64,000 bases of DNA from Candidatus Enterococcus murrayae (GTDB taxonomy: Bacteria > Bacillota > Bacilli > Lactobacillales > Enterococcaceae), in contig NZ_JAFLVR010000028.1 of the NCBI RefSeq assembly GCF_017315985.1, positions 34,489-98,488 of the forward strand, given 5' to 3'. The notes beneath the pieces are model-generated. The model was not told the origin of the DNA. It did no database searches and worked only from the letters and a program-made list of their open reading frames with translations. Positions 17,492-28,081 of the stretch are shown in pieces. The translations under genes and the position numbers were made by a program. Each line of letters starts with the position of its first letter. The first letter of the stretch is position 1.

Positions 17492-19297
17492 CTATTCAAA
17501 AAAATTTTCTTGCAGGCTATACTGCTTGCCCGCCGTAATATCATATTGGATGATCTGATAATCCTGATAGATTTTCTCTTGCTTCTTATTTAACCGAGCT
17601 TCTTTAAACCATTGCCCGCTTTGATAATACATGCTTTTTTCAAATGCCGGTAATTCTTTTTGCAATGTGGTTAATAACTTTTGAAAGCCAGTCATTTGAA
17701 GTCTCCCCTGTTGAAAGAGATCAGCGGCAAAATAAAATGGGCTCGTCGTCACCTGCTGATTATTCAATCGGTGGCGATTATCATACATCAAAAATTCCGT
17801 CTCATGCAATGGATAGCCTTGATTTTCTTCTTGGATCGCATCCGAATAAATCCCTGGCAAATGATCTCCCCAAAAGACAACCAACGTTCGCTCTGGCAAC
17901 TCATCCAGCTTTTCTAAAAACCCCTTCAAAGCTTCGCTGCTGTAGGCAATATCCTGCAAATAACTTCTTAACGCTAAGCTATTATCCCCTTGAACGACGT
18001 AGGGCAAATCATCATATTTATTTTCATACGGCATATGGGTCTGCATTGTTACAAGGTGCAAAAACTGCGGCTTCTTATTTTTTTCTAGTTGATCAAAAAT
18101 TTCCTGATACGCAGCTTTATCAGAAATATAGGGATTGCTTTCGATCTTATCCGTATGCTTCATCGTACTTTCATCTAAAAATTGATCAAAGCCGAATGTT
18201 TGATAGACATCTTTTCTTTTATACATCGATGTATTATAGGGATGGATCGCTGTCGTTTCATATCCCCGCGCCTTCAAAGTTCCTACTAATGAAGGAAATG
18301 ATTCAAATTCTGGCACCAGCATCGTATAAGGCGTCGTCATTTGCGCGTTAAAAAGTTCCATTGAAAAGCCCGTCAGCGCTTCGAACTCGATATTCGCCGT
18401 TCCTCCGCCATAGTTTTGCGATAGCATTTGACCGCTATACGTCTTATCTGCCACAGCGCGATATTCCTGCAGCGGATCACCGCCATAAATTTCTAAGCCC
18501 TTTAATCGACTCGGATCAGAAAAGCTTTCACTCATCACATAAACGATGTTTGGTTTTTCAGCAGCTTCTCTTCGGGTTTCCGTTTGATACTCTTTCGTTA
18601 CTTTTTTAACAGCCGCCGCCGAATAATTTTCTGGTTTTTCCATCGCCTCCACCGGCAGATTATATAAAAAGCCGCCCATAAAGCCGGTATTGTAATAATT
18701 CATTTTTTGACTATAGGGAATCCATAGCGCTGTTTTATCGTATGCCTTCCGTAATAAATTTCCTTGCTGATTAAAGCTGCCGATATATATCAGGATGCCG
18801 CTTGTCAAAACGAAGAGGATCAGGCGTGTCCTTTGCCGTTTTTTTTCCAGCTTCAGACTTTTTTTTACGCTAAAAATAAGCAAAAAAATGCCGCTTGCTA
18901 AAAGCAATAAAAATAAAATGAATAAACGAGTACCAACCATGTCCCGAATCATTCCGAATTCCGTAATCATTTTCAAATCATCAGGATAAATTGGCTCCAT
19001 TCGATAGTTCATCTTTAAATAATTAGCGATCCCAACACCAATCACTGCTAAAGCATAAAATATACTGCCGGTTTTTAATGATCCTAAGAGGCTGCTGACC
19101 CACCCATAAAAGATAAACAGCACGAAACAACCTAGAAAGAATTTTTCTGTATGCCAAGAAAAAGCAAATTTGAAGGCCAAATCAAAAGAAAACTCATTTT
19201 GCGTTAATTGAAAAAAAAGATTTGAAACAATAATTAAACCTAGCACGCCGATAATTTTTAGAAATTGGCGCCAAGGAAGCTTGCGAACTTTTTGCAT
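17492..19297 (-). CDS. LTA synthase-family phosphoglycerol transferase/sulfatase
   Basis: 601-residue membrane-anchored alkaline-phosphatase-superfamily enzyme. Five hydrophobic segments occupy residues about 12-170; the extracellular catalytic domain starts near 248. E257 (M-S-E-S-F-S-D-P) and T300 (Y-G-G-G-T-A-N-I-E-F-E) match the metal-binding Glu and nucleophilic Thr of LtaS, and W-G-D-H-L-P-G supplies the late metal Asp/His. LtaS proper polymerises glycerol-phosphate on lipoteichoic acid; the S-F-S-D-P variant belongs to a related subgroup whose acceptor is less certain. The start is the ATG at 19297 with GGGAG 7 bases upstream; the longer frame to 19471 covers the promoter and leader. 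Confidence 0.86.
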   Translation of the reverse strand: MQKVRKLPWRQFLKIIGVLGLIIVSNLFFQLTQNEFSFDLAFKFAFSWHTEKFFLGCFVLFIFYGWVSSLLGSLKTGSIFYALAVIGVGIANYLKMNYRMEPIYPDDLKMITEFGMIRDMVGTRLFILFLLLLASGIFLLIFSVKKSLKLEKKRQRTRLILFVLTSGILIYIGSFNQQGNLLRKAYDKTALWIPYSQKMNYYNTGFMGGFLYNLPVEAMEKPENYSAAAVKKVTKEYQTETRREAAEKPNIVYVMSESFSDPSRLKGLEIYGGDPLQEYRAVADKTYSGQMLSQNYGGGTANIEFEALTGFSMELFNAQMTTPYTMLVPEFESFPSLVGTLKARGYETTAIHPYNTSMYKRKDVYQTFGFDQFLDESTMKHTDKIESNPYISDKAAYQEIFDQLEKNKKPQFLHLVTMQTHMPYENKYDDLPYVVQGDNSLALRSYLQDIAYSSEALKGFLEKLDELPERTLVVFWGDHLPGIYSDAIQEENQGYPLHETEFLMYDNRHRLNNQQVTTSPFYFAADLFQQGRLQMTGFQKLLTTLQKELPAFEKSMYYQSGQWFKEARLNKKQEKIYQDYQIIQYDITAGKQYSLQENFFE

Positions 19298-19436
19298 ATC
19301 TTTCTCCCATTCATAAACTCCCAGCTCATATCGATAAACACGATTGTCAAATGCGCACTCGGAGTTTGGTGCTCGTATCCAACTAGAGTTTTTACAGCAA
19401 TAATGGCTATGAAAACTTTGGCCGGATACCTTAAAT

Positions 19437-19465
19437 AGTTTAGCGAGAAAACCATGGAATGTAAA
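19437..19465 (-). promoter_or_regulatory. Promoter of the LTA-synthase-like gene
   Basis: Minus-strand TTTACA (19465-19460), 17-base spacer, TAAACT (19442-19437). This implies a leader of about 130 bases before the ATG. Confidence 0.45.
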
Positions 19466-19498
19466 GAACATCGAGGCCTATACCCTTCGCTTCATATT

Positions 19499-19532
19499 AA
19501 AAAAGCCTAACGAAGACGAATCTTCATTAGGC
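19499..19532 (-). terminator. Terminator of pncB-nadE
   Basis: Minus-strand GCCTAATGAAGA pairs with TCTTCGTTAGGC around a 4-base loop (one mismatch), then six T; 11 bases past the nadE stop. Confidence 0.82.
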
Positions 19533-19543
19533 CTGTTTATTGA

Positions 19544-20368
19544 TTATTTCCAAAAGTCATCAAAAATCGTAATCGGCAAATGACGTTTATGCTGTGTCTT
19601 GTTCCACCAATTTTCGATCGTCGTCTGTGCCTTTGCTTCAATCTTCTTACCCTCTAAGTAATCGTCGATATCATCATAAGTCACTCCTAATGCTGCTTCA
19701 TCCGCAATCAATGGTTTGCCATCTTCTAAATCAGCAGTCGGAACTTTCAAATAAAGTGCCTCATCCGCTCCTAGTTCTTTCAGCAACATTTTTCCTTGTC
19801 GCTTGTTTAAACGGAACAAAGGCAGAATGTCAGCACCGCCATCACCAAATTTCGTAAAGAAGCCGGTGATATTTTCTGCTGCATGATCTGTTCCAATAAC
19901 GGCACCTTGGTTATCCCCAGCAATACCGTATTGAGTAATCATTCGTTGACGTGCCTTGATATTCCCTTTGTTGAAGTCGCTAATGGCTACACCAGCTTCT
20001 TCTAAAGCCGCAACTTCTGCATCAACAGCGCCTTTGATATTGACACTTAGACTCCTGTCGGGTTGGATAAAACCTAACGCTTTTTTGGCATCCGCCTCAT
20101 CGGCCTGCGCGCCATAAGGTAAACGTACAGCAATAAATTGATAGCTTTCATCCTCTGTTTCTTGACGCATTTCTTCCATTGTAAGTTGAGCTAGTCGACC
20201 AGCTAATGAGGAATCTTGTCCACCGCTGATTCCTAAGACAAATGTTTTTAAGAAAGGATGCTTTTTAAGATACGCCTTTAAGAACTCGATACTCTTTCGA
20301 ATTTCCTCTTGCGGGTCAATCGCTGGTTTCGTTCCTAGCTCTTTGATTATTTCCTCTTGCATCGTCAT
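19544..20368 (-). CDS. nadE: NH3-dependent NAD+ synthetase
   Basis: 274-residue single-domain enzyme that adenylates nicotinate adenine dinucleotide and amidates it with ammonia, the last step of NAD+ synthesis. The PP-loop S-G-G-Q-D-S-S near residue 46, G-T-D-H-A-A-E-N (about 159) and P-T-A-D-L-E-D (about 210) are NadE signatures. The length matches the ammonia-using form without a glutaminase domain. AAGGAG lies 10-11 bases before the ATG. It follows pncB by 15 bases, so nicotinate is processed by consecutive genes of one operon (the adenylyltransferase NadD is elsewhere). Confidence 0.95.
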   Translation of the reverse strand: MTMQEEIIKELGTKPAIDPQEEIRKSIEFLKAYLKKHPFLKTFVLGISGGQDSSLAGRLAQLTMEEMRQETEDESYQFIAVRLPYGAQADEADAKKALGFIQPDRSLSVNIKGAVDAEVAALEEAGVAISDFNKGNIKARQRMITQYGIAGDNQGAVIGTDHAAENITGFFTKFGDGGADILPLFRLNKRQGKMLLKELGADEALYLKVPTADLEDGKPLIADEAALGVTYDDIDDYLEGKKIEAKAQTTIENWWNKTQHKRHLPITIFDDFWK

Positions 20369-20383
20369 GACAAATCCACTCCT

Positions 20384-21856
20384 TTAATCTTCTTGTTCCG
20401 TTTTTACCACAGATTGACGTACTTGGTCCATAATTTTGTTTTTATGGTTCCAACAATCTGTAGACAGATCAACTGGGTATTTTTGTGGATTTAAGTCACG
20501 TTTGTATTCTTCCCATAACGAATCAAGGCTGTCTTTTGCAGTCTGTTTGACTGTTTCTAAATCTGGCAGCTCATAAATACGGTTGCCATCAACAAAAATA
20601 TCCTTAAGTACAGGTCGAGCCTCAAAGTTTTTCACCGTTTTGTTTATATAGGGATAAACGGGATGGAACATATAAATCTCTTTTTCTTTCCGTGGATCTT
20701 CATCCCACAGTGTCACATAGTCGCCTTCTGATTTGCCGTCAGACTTGCGAGTAATCCGCCAAACCTGTTTTTTTCCAGGAGTTGTGACTTTTTCGGCATT
20801 ACTGGAAAGCTTGATGGTATCTACCATCTCACCTTGTTCGTTTTCGATCGAAACTAGCTTAAAGACTGCCCCCAGTGCGGGTTGATCATAAGCTGTGATT
20901 AATTTCGTACCAACACCCCAAACATCGATCTTGGCATGCTGCATCTTCAAGTTTAAGATCGTACTTTCATCTAGATCATTTGAAGCGTAGATTTTGGCAT
21001 CTGGAAAGCCTGCTTCATCTAATTGCTGACGCACTCTTTTTGAGATATAAGCCATATCACCGCTATCGATCCGTACGCCTAAGAAATTGATCTTGTCACC
21101 CATTTCCCGAGCGACTCTAATTGCACTTGGCACACCTGATTTGATCGTATCGTAAGTATCGACTAAAAAGACACAATCACGATGTGTTTCAGCATAAGCC
21201 TTAAAGCCATCGTAATCATTCCCGTAAGATTGAATCAATGAATGAGCATGGGTTCCACTATCCGGAATACCGAAAATTTTGCCTGCTCGTACATTACTTG
21301 TAGCGTCAGCTCCACCAATATATGCTGCCCTTGTTCCCCAGAGAGCTGCATCCAATTCTTGTGCTCGCCGTGTTCCGAACTCTAGCAACGGATCGTCACC
21401 AATCACTGATTTGATTCGAGCGGCTTTTGTCGCAATCAGCGTTTGAAAATTCACAATGTTCAAAAGCGCCGTTTCAACTAGCTGACATTGCAGCAATGGT
21501 CCTTCCACTTGAATAATTGGTTCATTGCTGAAGACCAGCTCGCCTTCTTCCGCTGAACGAACCGTGCAGGCAAACTTGAAATCACGTAAGTAGGCAATAA
21601 AATCTGCCGGATAGTCTTCTACCTCAGATAGATAGGCTAGATCGCTTTCACTAAATGTTAATTTTTCTAAATACTTAACTAAACGTTCTAAACCAGCAAA
21701 GATGACATAGCCATTATCGAATGGCATACTACGGAAATAACACTCAAATACGGCATGAAGATCCGCCCGACCTGTCTCCCAATAAGTTTTCATCATATTG
21801 ATTTGATAAAGGTCCGTATGAAGTGTCAAACTGTCATCTTCGTACAACTTTTTCAT
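20384..21856 (-). CDS. pncB: Nicotinate phosphoribosyltransferase
   Basis: 490-residue enzyme that joins nicotinate and PRPP to give nicotinate mononucleotide, the entry of the NAD salvage (Preiss-Handler) route. Motifs: T-D-L-Y-Q-I-N-M near the N terminus, E-F-G-T-R-R-A with the phosphorylatable-His region (T-H-A-H-S-L-I-Q), V-D-T-Y-D-T and R-I-D-S-G-D, and S-N-D-L-D-E. The start is the ATG of M-K-K-L-Y-E-D at 21856: GAGGAG lies 7 bases before it, and upstream ATGs overlap that site. First gene of pncB-nadE. Confidence 0.94.
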   Translation of the reverse strand: MKKLYEDDSLTLHTDLYQINMMKTYWETGRADLHAVFECYFRSMPFDNGYVIFAGLERLVKYLEKLTFSESDLAYLSEVEDYPADFIAYLRDFKFACTVRSAEEGELVFSNEPIIQVEGPLLQCQLVETALLNIVNFQTLIATKAARIKSVIGDDPLLEFGTRRAQELDAALWGTRAAYIGGADATSNVRAGKIFGIPDSGTHAHSLIQSYGNDYDGFKAYAETHRDCVFLVDTYDTIKSGVPSAIRVAREMGDKINFLGVRIDSGDMAYISKRVRQQLDEAGFPDAKIYASNDLDESTILNLKMQHAKIDVWGVGTKLITAYDQPALGAVFKLVSIENEQGEMVDTIKLSSNAEKVTTPGKKQVWRITRKSDGKSEGDYVTLWDEDPRKEKEIYMFHPVYPYINKTVKNFEARPVLKDIFVDGNRIYELPDLETVKQTAKDSLDSLWEEYKRDLNPQKYPVDLSTDCWNHKNKIMDQVRQSVVKTEQED

Positions 21857-21902
21857 AGTCATGCTCCTCATTTGTTTTTTAGTAATTTTAACTATTTCAC
21901 TC

Positions 21903-21908
21903 ATTATA
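21903..21908 (-). promoter_or_regulatory. Extended -10 promoter of pncB-nadE
   Basis: Minus-strand TATAAT preceded by TGA lies about 47 bases before the start codon. No good -35; a GGGAG/CTCCC hairpin lies just upstream. Confidence 0.45.
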
Positions 21909-22034
21909 TCACAAGAGCTCTAAGGGAGTAGCTTTTGCTCCCTGCAGAATCTTGAAATTTTTCCTCTGGAGATCTGCTCACATGCGCCTCCAATTCATTT
22001 TCTTGGACGACTGAATAAGAAAGACTTAACGGAC

Positions 22035-22096
22035 TTGCTCAAAAAGCTAGTTCATTAAGTCAGACATCGATAATGCTGCTATCTTCAGTGTAAAAA
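22035..22096. repeat. Dispersed degenerate repeat, copy 1
   Basis: About 60 bases including CGATAATGCTGCT and TGTAAAAA resemble 51881-51939 (CGATAATGCCGCT, TGTAAAAA) with scattered substitutions. Both copies lie just beyond the terminator of a minus-strand gene. No coding potential seen. Confidence 0.4.
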
Positions 22097-22118
22097 CTAT
22101 CTGCTCTTTTTAAACATT

Positions 22119-22146
22119 AAAAAAGGAAAGACCTGACGTCTTTCCT
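22119..22146 (-). terminator. Terminator of the DUF1827-like gene
   Basis: AGGAAAGAC/GTCTTTCCT perfect 9-bp stem with a 5-base loop, followed on the minus strand by a run of T. Confidence 0.82.
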
Positions 22147-22153
22147 AACAGCA

Positions 22154-22513
22154 CTATTCCTTTGGCACTTTGTATTCTATCGCGATAATATCCTTGTAGT
22201 CTTCTTTGGGGCGCAACCCTGCGTCCATGATTTGTTTTTTGTAGCCGACATTCACAATCACATCTTCACGATCCACCTTCAATAAACGATGGATAATCGT
22301 ATCCACCTCTTGATGGCTGATTTTACGTTTACGATTTAGCAATAATAAATCGATCGTATCAAAACGATCCGCATAGATAATCTTTGTACGGTCATAGGCA
22401 TATAATTTAAGTAGTTTCACAGCCTGACGCTTATCAAAAAAGTATTTCGTTAGATTAGGATATAATGTTTCTAAGTTAACATTGCTATTTAATGGGGTTT
22501 CAATTAATTTCAT
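22154..22513 (-). CDS. Conserved small protein, possibly DUF1827
   Basis: 119 residues, no signal peptide, no membrane segment, no cysteine. The opening M-K-L-I-E-T-P-L-N-S-N-V, the central basic stretch (L-L-N-R-K-R-K-I-S-H) and the ending I-A-I-E-Y-K-V resemble the DUF1827 proteins found in lactic acid bacteria, a match made from memory. AGGAG lies 8 bases before the ATG, and the gene has its own terminator. Function unknown; alternating basic and acidic segments suggest a small alpha/beta protein. Confidence 0.65.
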   Translation of the reverse strand: MKLIETPLNSNVNLETLYPNLTKYFFDKRQAVKLLKLYAYDRTKIIYADRFDTIDLLLLNRKRKISHQEVDTIIHRLLKVDREDVIVNVGYKKQIMDAGLRPKEDYKDIIAIEYKVPKE

Positions 22514-22632
22514 TCAACGAGCTCCTATTCTATGTATTTTAGTCGAAATGACTTATTTATTTTCTTTTCATTGATTATTTTAACACATGGAATAAATGTT
22601 TTTTTAAGGAATAAAAAAAATTTATAAAAAAG

Positions 22633-22662
22633 AAAAAAATCCTGAGACAGCTGCCTCAGGAT
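22633..22662 (-). terminator. Terminator of the fused flavin reductase gene
   Basis: ATCCTGAG/CTCAGGAT 8-bp perfect stem with an 8-base loop, then a T run on the minus strand; 6 bases past the stop. Confidence 0.85.
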
Positions 22663-22668
22663 CACTTT

Positions 22669-25584
22669 TTACTGCATAACATATTCAACTTGAACTGTTT
22701 TTTGAACACTTTCCGCTGCTAATTTTCCAGAGGTCAACGCCCATGCGTTGTTCGCACCTGATGGTGAATCGCTTCCCATCACTCCTCCGACTAATTCACC
22801 GGCTGCGTACAATCCTTCGATCACTTGATCGTTGCGATTTAAGACCTGCAGCTCGCCATTTGCAACTAGACCACCCATCGTAGTCGCAAAACGTGGTTTT
22901 TGTTCAATCATATAATATGGGCCTTCGCCAACTTTTTCTTGTAAAAACTCCAACTGACGTCCAAAATCTTCGTCATTCTGTTTTTCTACCCAGCCATTGT
23001 AACGAGCAACCGTATCCACTAAACTCTCATGGCTCATGCCAGCTTTTTCGGCTAACTCCGTCAGCGTATTTGCTCGGAAAATTTGCGGTGTTTCATCTTC
23101 ATTTTCGATCCAGCGTGCCAAATCTTCACGTGTAATGCCGCCTTCTTCTACTGCTTCGGTAAAGATTTCAAAGCGTTGAGCATCCATTAAAAGAAATAGC
23201 ATTTGCGGATCTTGTTGTAAAAGTACTTCTAAAATTTCTTTGTTGCTTGCTCGTTCATTGATTACTCGTTTGCCAGAAGTGTTCACCAGTAATCCATTAC
23301 GTTTCAATACTTCGATGTTTCCACCAATAGTAGATTTCGCATAGCCCTGTGAAACCTCAACACCATTTGGATAAATTTTTCCATATTCCATCAGGCGTGT
23401 CGCCGCATTTAACTCCGGTGTCGTCGTCATCAAAATTCCATCACCCGTTGAAGATTTCGTGCCATAAAACAAGATATTGTTTAATTCATGACTTAACAGA
23501 TTTGGATTATTGCCGTAGCCTCCAGTTGTTAAGATGACAGCCTGTGCATGGATATTGTGTCGTTTTCCAGTATCCTCCACAGCGGTCAAACCAGTCACTT
23601 TTCCATTGCCATCACTCAATAAGCTTTCTGCTTTCGTTTGCAGATAAATCGTTATGCCACTTCTTTCCAAAGCCTTTCTGGCACTAGCGGCAAAACCATG
23701 TCCGCCATCTTCATAGGCCAGCTCACGATTTTTGCGATACTCTGCCAAAGTATGCAGGCCATTTTCCATATCATACTCAACACCCATATACTCGTGAACC
23801 CAATCAGTTGTCTCGCCAACATTTTCAGCTAGTGTAGCTAAAAGCTCAGGTACATTTAGGCCGCTGCCGTTAGCTAGAAAATCTTCAATCATGCATTCAG
23901 CGCTGTCATCATAGACTCCTGCTGCTGCTTGAAGTTTTGAGCCCATAACGACCTGATTTCCACCGCTGATAGAGATTGCGCCGCCTACAAAACTTAATTT
24001 CTCTAACAGAATCGTTTTTAATCCCATTTGATCCGCTCGCAATGCTGCGGAAATCCCTGCTGCACCTGAACCGACGATTACAACATCCGCCTCTTCATCG
24101 ACAACTTCTTTCGACCATTGAACAGTCGGCTTAGGTCGAGCTTTCAAGACTTCTGAACTAGCACCAGCCATCTCAACTGCTTCTGCCACGCCATCAATCA
24201 ATCCCTGACTGGAGGCAGATGCTCCTGAGATCACATCCACATTCAATGTTTGTCCATCAATGATTTGTTGAGGCAAACGAATAAATACTTGATCTGATAA
24301 TCCTTCCGATTCATTGCTTTGATCTGCTTCGATCTTTTCAATCCGTTCTTCTGAGAAGGTCACATTCATAGCCAGTTCGCTATTGTGCCCTTTAGCTTCA
24401 ACCGTATAAGTACCTGGCTTGAAGGTTAATTTTACCTTTTGCAGCTCTTTTAGGCGTTCATGCTTCCTTTTCTCTTCCTCCGGATCAATTACCATATACG
24501 CCATAAAGTCCCAAAGCGGTGTTGGAATCAGTAATTTCCGCTGCGCATTGATATGTGCATATTCAATAACTTCTTTGCCGTCTTTGATCATATTTACCCA
24601 GTTTGGTTCGATTAAGAATCCTTTTCCAACTGCTAATAGATCATATCCTAATTTCAACGCGTCATCCGCATCTGCTCGTTGCAGGATTGAGCCTACGCCC
24701 ATAATCGGAATTTGTGCCAATGCCGATGAGCGTTGTGCTAAATATTTAGTAATCAATGGCTCCGGATCATCTGAATCGACGATCGAAGGCCGTGTATAAG
24801 CACCCATTGAAAAATGGAAGTAGTCCGGCTGCAGCTCTGCAAGCGTATTCAATAAATACATCGTATCTTCGAAATGAATACCAGGTTCTTCCAACTCCTC
24901 AGGTGAGAAGCGATACCCGATAATAAAGTTTTCAGCCTCTTGTTCTTCGACTACCCGTTGAACCTCTTTCATGACTTCTACTGGGAACTTCGCTCGTTTT
25001 TCACGACTTCCGCCCCATTGATCTTCTCTGCGATTCGAATGAGGAGAAAAGAATTGTTGTAGAATGAAGGTATTCGCCCCGTGAATCTCTACACCGTCAA
25101 ATCCTGCTTCGATCGCACGACGAGTCGCATCACCAAACATCGTAATCATTTCTAAAATTTGTTCTTCAGTCATTTCACGAGGTACAGGTGCATTTGGACG
25201 CAATGCGGCGACTGGACTCGCAGAAATCGGGGTTGCACCACCATTAATTTCCGGCCAAGCCATTCGACCAGCATGATAGATCTGCATGATTGCTTTTGAA
25301 CCCTTTGCTTTGATTGCAGCAGCTAACTCGGTCAAACCTGCTACTTTTTTATCTGTATCTACTCCTAAAGCGCCAGGAAAGCCGCGCCCTTTGTCCTCAA
25401 CAAAGCAGCTTTCTACAATAACTGCGGCTGCACCACCAGAACGAAACGCATAATAATCAATGATTTGCTGAGTAATCTCCCCATCATAAAAAGCCGATTG
25501 AGTCGTCATTGGCGACATAAATAAGCGATTCTTAAAACTGGCACCGGATGCTAATGGAATCTCATCGAATAAATTTCTTAACAT
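22669..25584 (-). CDS. Three-domain flavin reductase: OYE-like + FMN-binding + fumarate-reductase-like
   Basis: 971 residues with no signal peptide, so cytosolic. Residues 1-360 form an Old-Yellow-Enzyme barrel (G-V-E-I-H-G-A-N at 164-171, then F-F-S-P-H-S-N-R-R). Residues about 385-475 form an FMN_bind domain with D450-V-I-S-G-A-S456, which fits the ApbE flavinylation motif D-x-x-[ST]-G-A-[ST]. From about 497 comes an FAD_binding_2 domain (I-V-G-S-G-A-A-G; T-G-D-G at 713-716). This order matches soluble NADH:2-enoate reductases, with electrons passing from NADH through FMN to FAD. In fumarate reductases a His precedes T-M-G-G and an Arg follows G-A-N; here these are R-F-A-T-T-M-G-G (898-905) and G-A-N-N-A-W, so the acceptor is probably not fumarate. 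AAAGGAG precedes the ATG. Confidence 0.85.
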   Translation of the reverse strand: MLRNLFDEIPLASGASFKNRLFMSPMTTQSAFYDGEITQQIIDYYAFRSGGAAAVIVESCFVEDKGRGFPGALGVDTDKKVAGLTELAAAIKAKGSKAIMQIYHAGRMAWPEINGGATPISASPVAALRPNAPVPREMTEEQILEMITMFGDATRRAIEAGFDGVEIHGANTFILQQFFSPHSNRREDQWGGSREKRAKFPVEVMKEVQRVVEEQEAENFIIGYRFSPEELEEPGIHFEDTMYLLNTLAELQPDYFHFSMGAYTRPSIVDSDDPEPLITKYLAQRSSALAQIPIMGVGSILQRADADDALKLGYDLLAVGKGFLIEPNWVNMIKDGKEVIEYAHINAQRKLLIPTPLWDFMAYMVIDPEEEKRKHERLKELQKVKLTFKPGTYTVEAKGHNSELAMNVTFSEERIEKIEADQSNESEGLSDQVFIRLPQQIIDGQTLNVDVISGASASSQGLIDGVAEAVEMAGASSEVLKARPKPTVQWSKEVVDEEADVVIVGSGAAGISAALRADQMGLKTILLEKLSFVGGAISISGGNQVVMGSKLQAAAGVYDDSAECMIEDFLANGSGLNVPELLATLAENVGETTDWVHEYMGVEYDMENGLHTLAEYRKNRELAYEDGGHGFAASARKALERSGITIYLQTKAESLLSDGNGKVTGLTAVEDTGKRHNIHAQAVILTTGGYGNNPNLLSHELNNILFYGTKSSTGDGILMTTTPELNAATRLMEYGKIYPNGVEVSQGYAKSTIGGNIEVLKRNGLLVNTSGKRVINERASNKEILEVLLQQDPQMLFLLMDAQRFEIFTEAVEEGGITREDLARWIENEDETPQIFRANTLTELAEKAGMSHESLVDTVARYNGWVEKQNDEDFGRQLEFLQEKVGEGPYYMIEQKPRFATTMGGLVANGELQVLNRNDQVIEGLYAAGELVGGVMGSDSPSGANNAWALTSGKLAAESVQKTVQVEYVMQ

Positions 25585-25790
25585 GTGGTTCTCCTTTCAA
25601 AATGAACACCTTATTCATCAAAATCTTTTGATATGTAACAACTTTCACATAAGTGGCGAAACAAACGACTAACTTTAAACTTTTCTATGTTCCAGATTCA
25701 CGTTCGTTGCTCTAAGAGTGTCTAATCATTTCTTTGCTAATTTGTGAACAAGGAATTCTACTTCCTTCTTACGCTCATTGTAAGAAATTT

Positions 25791-25834
25791 AATCGATAAA
25801 TTCCAATAGTTTATTTATATGGAATCGATAAATT
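25791..25834. repeat. 12-bp direct repeat, candidate operator
   Basis: AATCGATAAATT occurs at 25791-25802 and again at 25823-25834, a spacing of 32 bases, or about three DNA turns. TTCCA...TGGAA adds an inverted pair between them. It lies about 210 bases upstream of the reductase start. Confidence 0.45.
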
Positions 25835-25873
25835 TTATTTATGCATCTGCCCATTGCTAATGTCCAATGGACG

Positions 25874-25908
25874 AAAAAAAAGACCGTGACATGAAAATCA
25901 CGATCTTT
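25874..25908 (-). terminator. Terminator of groES-groEL
   Basis: AAAGACCGTGA/TCACGATCTTT, 11 bp with one mismatch, 8-base loop, T run on the minus strand; 41 bases past the groEL stop. Confidence 0.82.
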
Positions 25909-25948
25909 CTTATTGAATTTCAAAGCGCCGATAAAGCTAGGCTTTCTA

Positions 25949-27589
<1,641 letters not shown>

Positions 27590-27599
27590 TCATTATTTT

Positions 27600-27884
27600 T
27601 TATTCAACGATTGCCATAATATCTTTTGCAGCGATAATCAAGTATTCACTGCCTTCATATTTCACTTCTGTACCAGAATATTTTTCAAACATTACCATAT
27701 CACCAACAGCTACTGGCATTGGACTTTTTTGACCGTTTTCCAGCACATTGCCTTCACCGACAGCCACAACTTTCGCTGTTTGTGGTTTTTCTTTTGCTGC
27801 AGAAGCTAAGACTAGGCCTCCAACTGTTTTTTCTTCTTCTTGAGTAACTTCAAGAATGACACGATCACCTAATGGTTTTAACAC
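27600..27884 (-). CDS. groS: Co-chaperonin GroES (Hsp10)
   Basis: 94-residue heptameric lid of Gro[11 protein letters not shown] at the start, the mobile loop around E-K-T-V-G-G-L-V-L and the late S-G-T-E-V-K-Y-E-G are typical. The start is taken as GTG at 27884: GGAGGG lies 8 bases upstream and the product then has the family's exact length; the TTG five codons earlier overlaps the ribosome site. First gene of groES-groEL. Confidence 0.96.
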   Translation of the reverse strand: MLKPLGDRVILEVTQEEEKTVGGLVLASAAKEKPQTAKVVAVGEGNVLENGQKSPMPVAVGDMVMFEKYSGTEVKYEGSEYLIIAAKDIMAIVE

Positions 27885-27921
27885 GATAAATCCCTCCAAC
27901 TAGTAATGATTTTTCAAGTTG

Positions 27922-27948
27922 TTAGCACTCTATAACTAAGAGTGCTAA
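27922..27948. promoter_or_regulatory. CIRCE operator (HrcA binding site)
   Basis: Perfect TTAGCACTC-N9-GAGTGCTAA inverted repeat between the promoter and groES. Binding of HrcA here represses the chaperonin operon outside heat stress. Confidence 0.97.
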
Positions 27949-27960
27949 CTCACAACTCTT

Positions 27961-27988
27961 ATCATACCATTTTTGTTTCTTTTTGCAA
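27961..27988 (-). promoter_or_regulatory. groES-groEL sigma-A promoter
   Basis: Minus-strand TTGCAA (27988-27983), 16-base spacer, TATGAT (27966-27961); the CIRCE element begins 12 bases beyond the -10, across the start site. Confidence 0.75.
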
Positions 27989-28040
27989 GTCCTTCGTCTG
28001 CTTTTTTGATTTTTCTTCTACTAAGCTTTTGAATAAAATA

Positions 28041-28049
28041 TGGTATACT
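28041..28049 (+). promoter_or_regulatory. Extended -10 promoter of the CPBP gene
   Basis: TGG followed by TATACT about 33 bases before the start codon; no clear -35. Confidence 0.4.
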
Positions 28050-28081
28050 TGAGAACAATAAATGTTTAGAAAGGAAAAATA

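Larger units (their letters stand above)
25585..25948. other. Intergenic region upstream of the flavin reductase
   Basis: 364 bases hold the reductase leader, a 12-base direct repeat (25791-25834) and the groEL terminator (25874-25908). No ORF with a ribosome site was seen. Confidence 0.5.

Noticed and set aside
19298..19471. N-terminal extension of the LTA-synthase-like frame
   Set aside because: It overlaps the promoter and leader; GGGAG and a membrane-helix start place the ATG at 19297.
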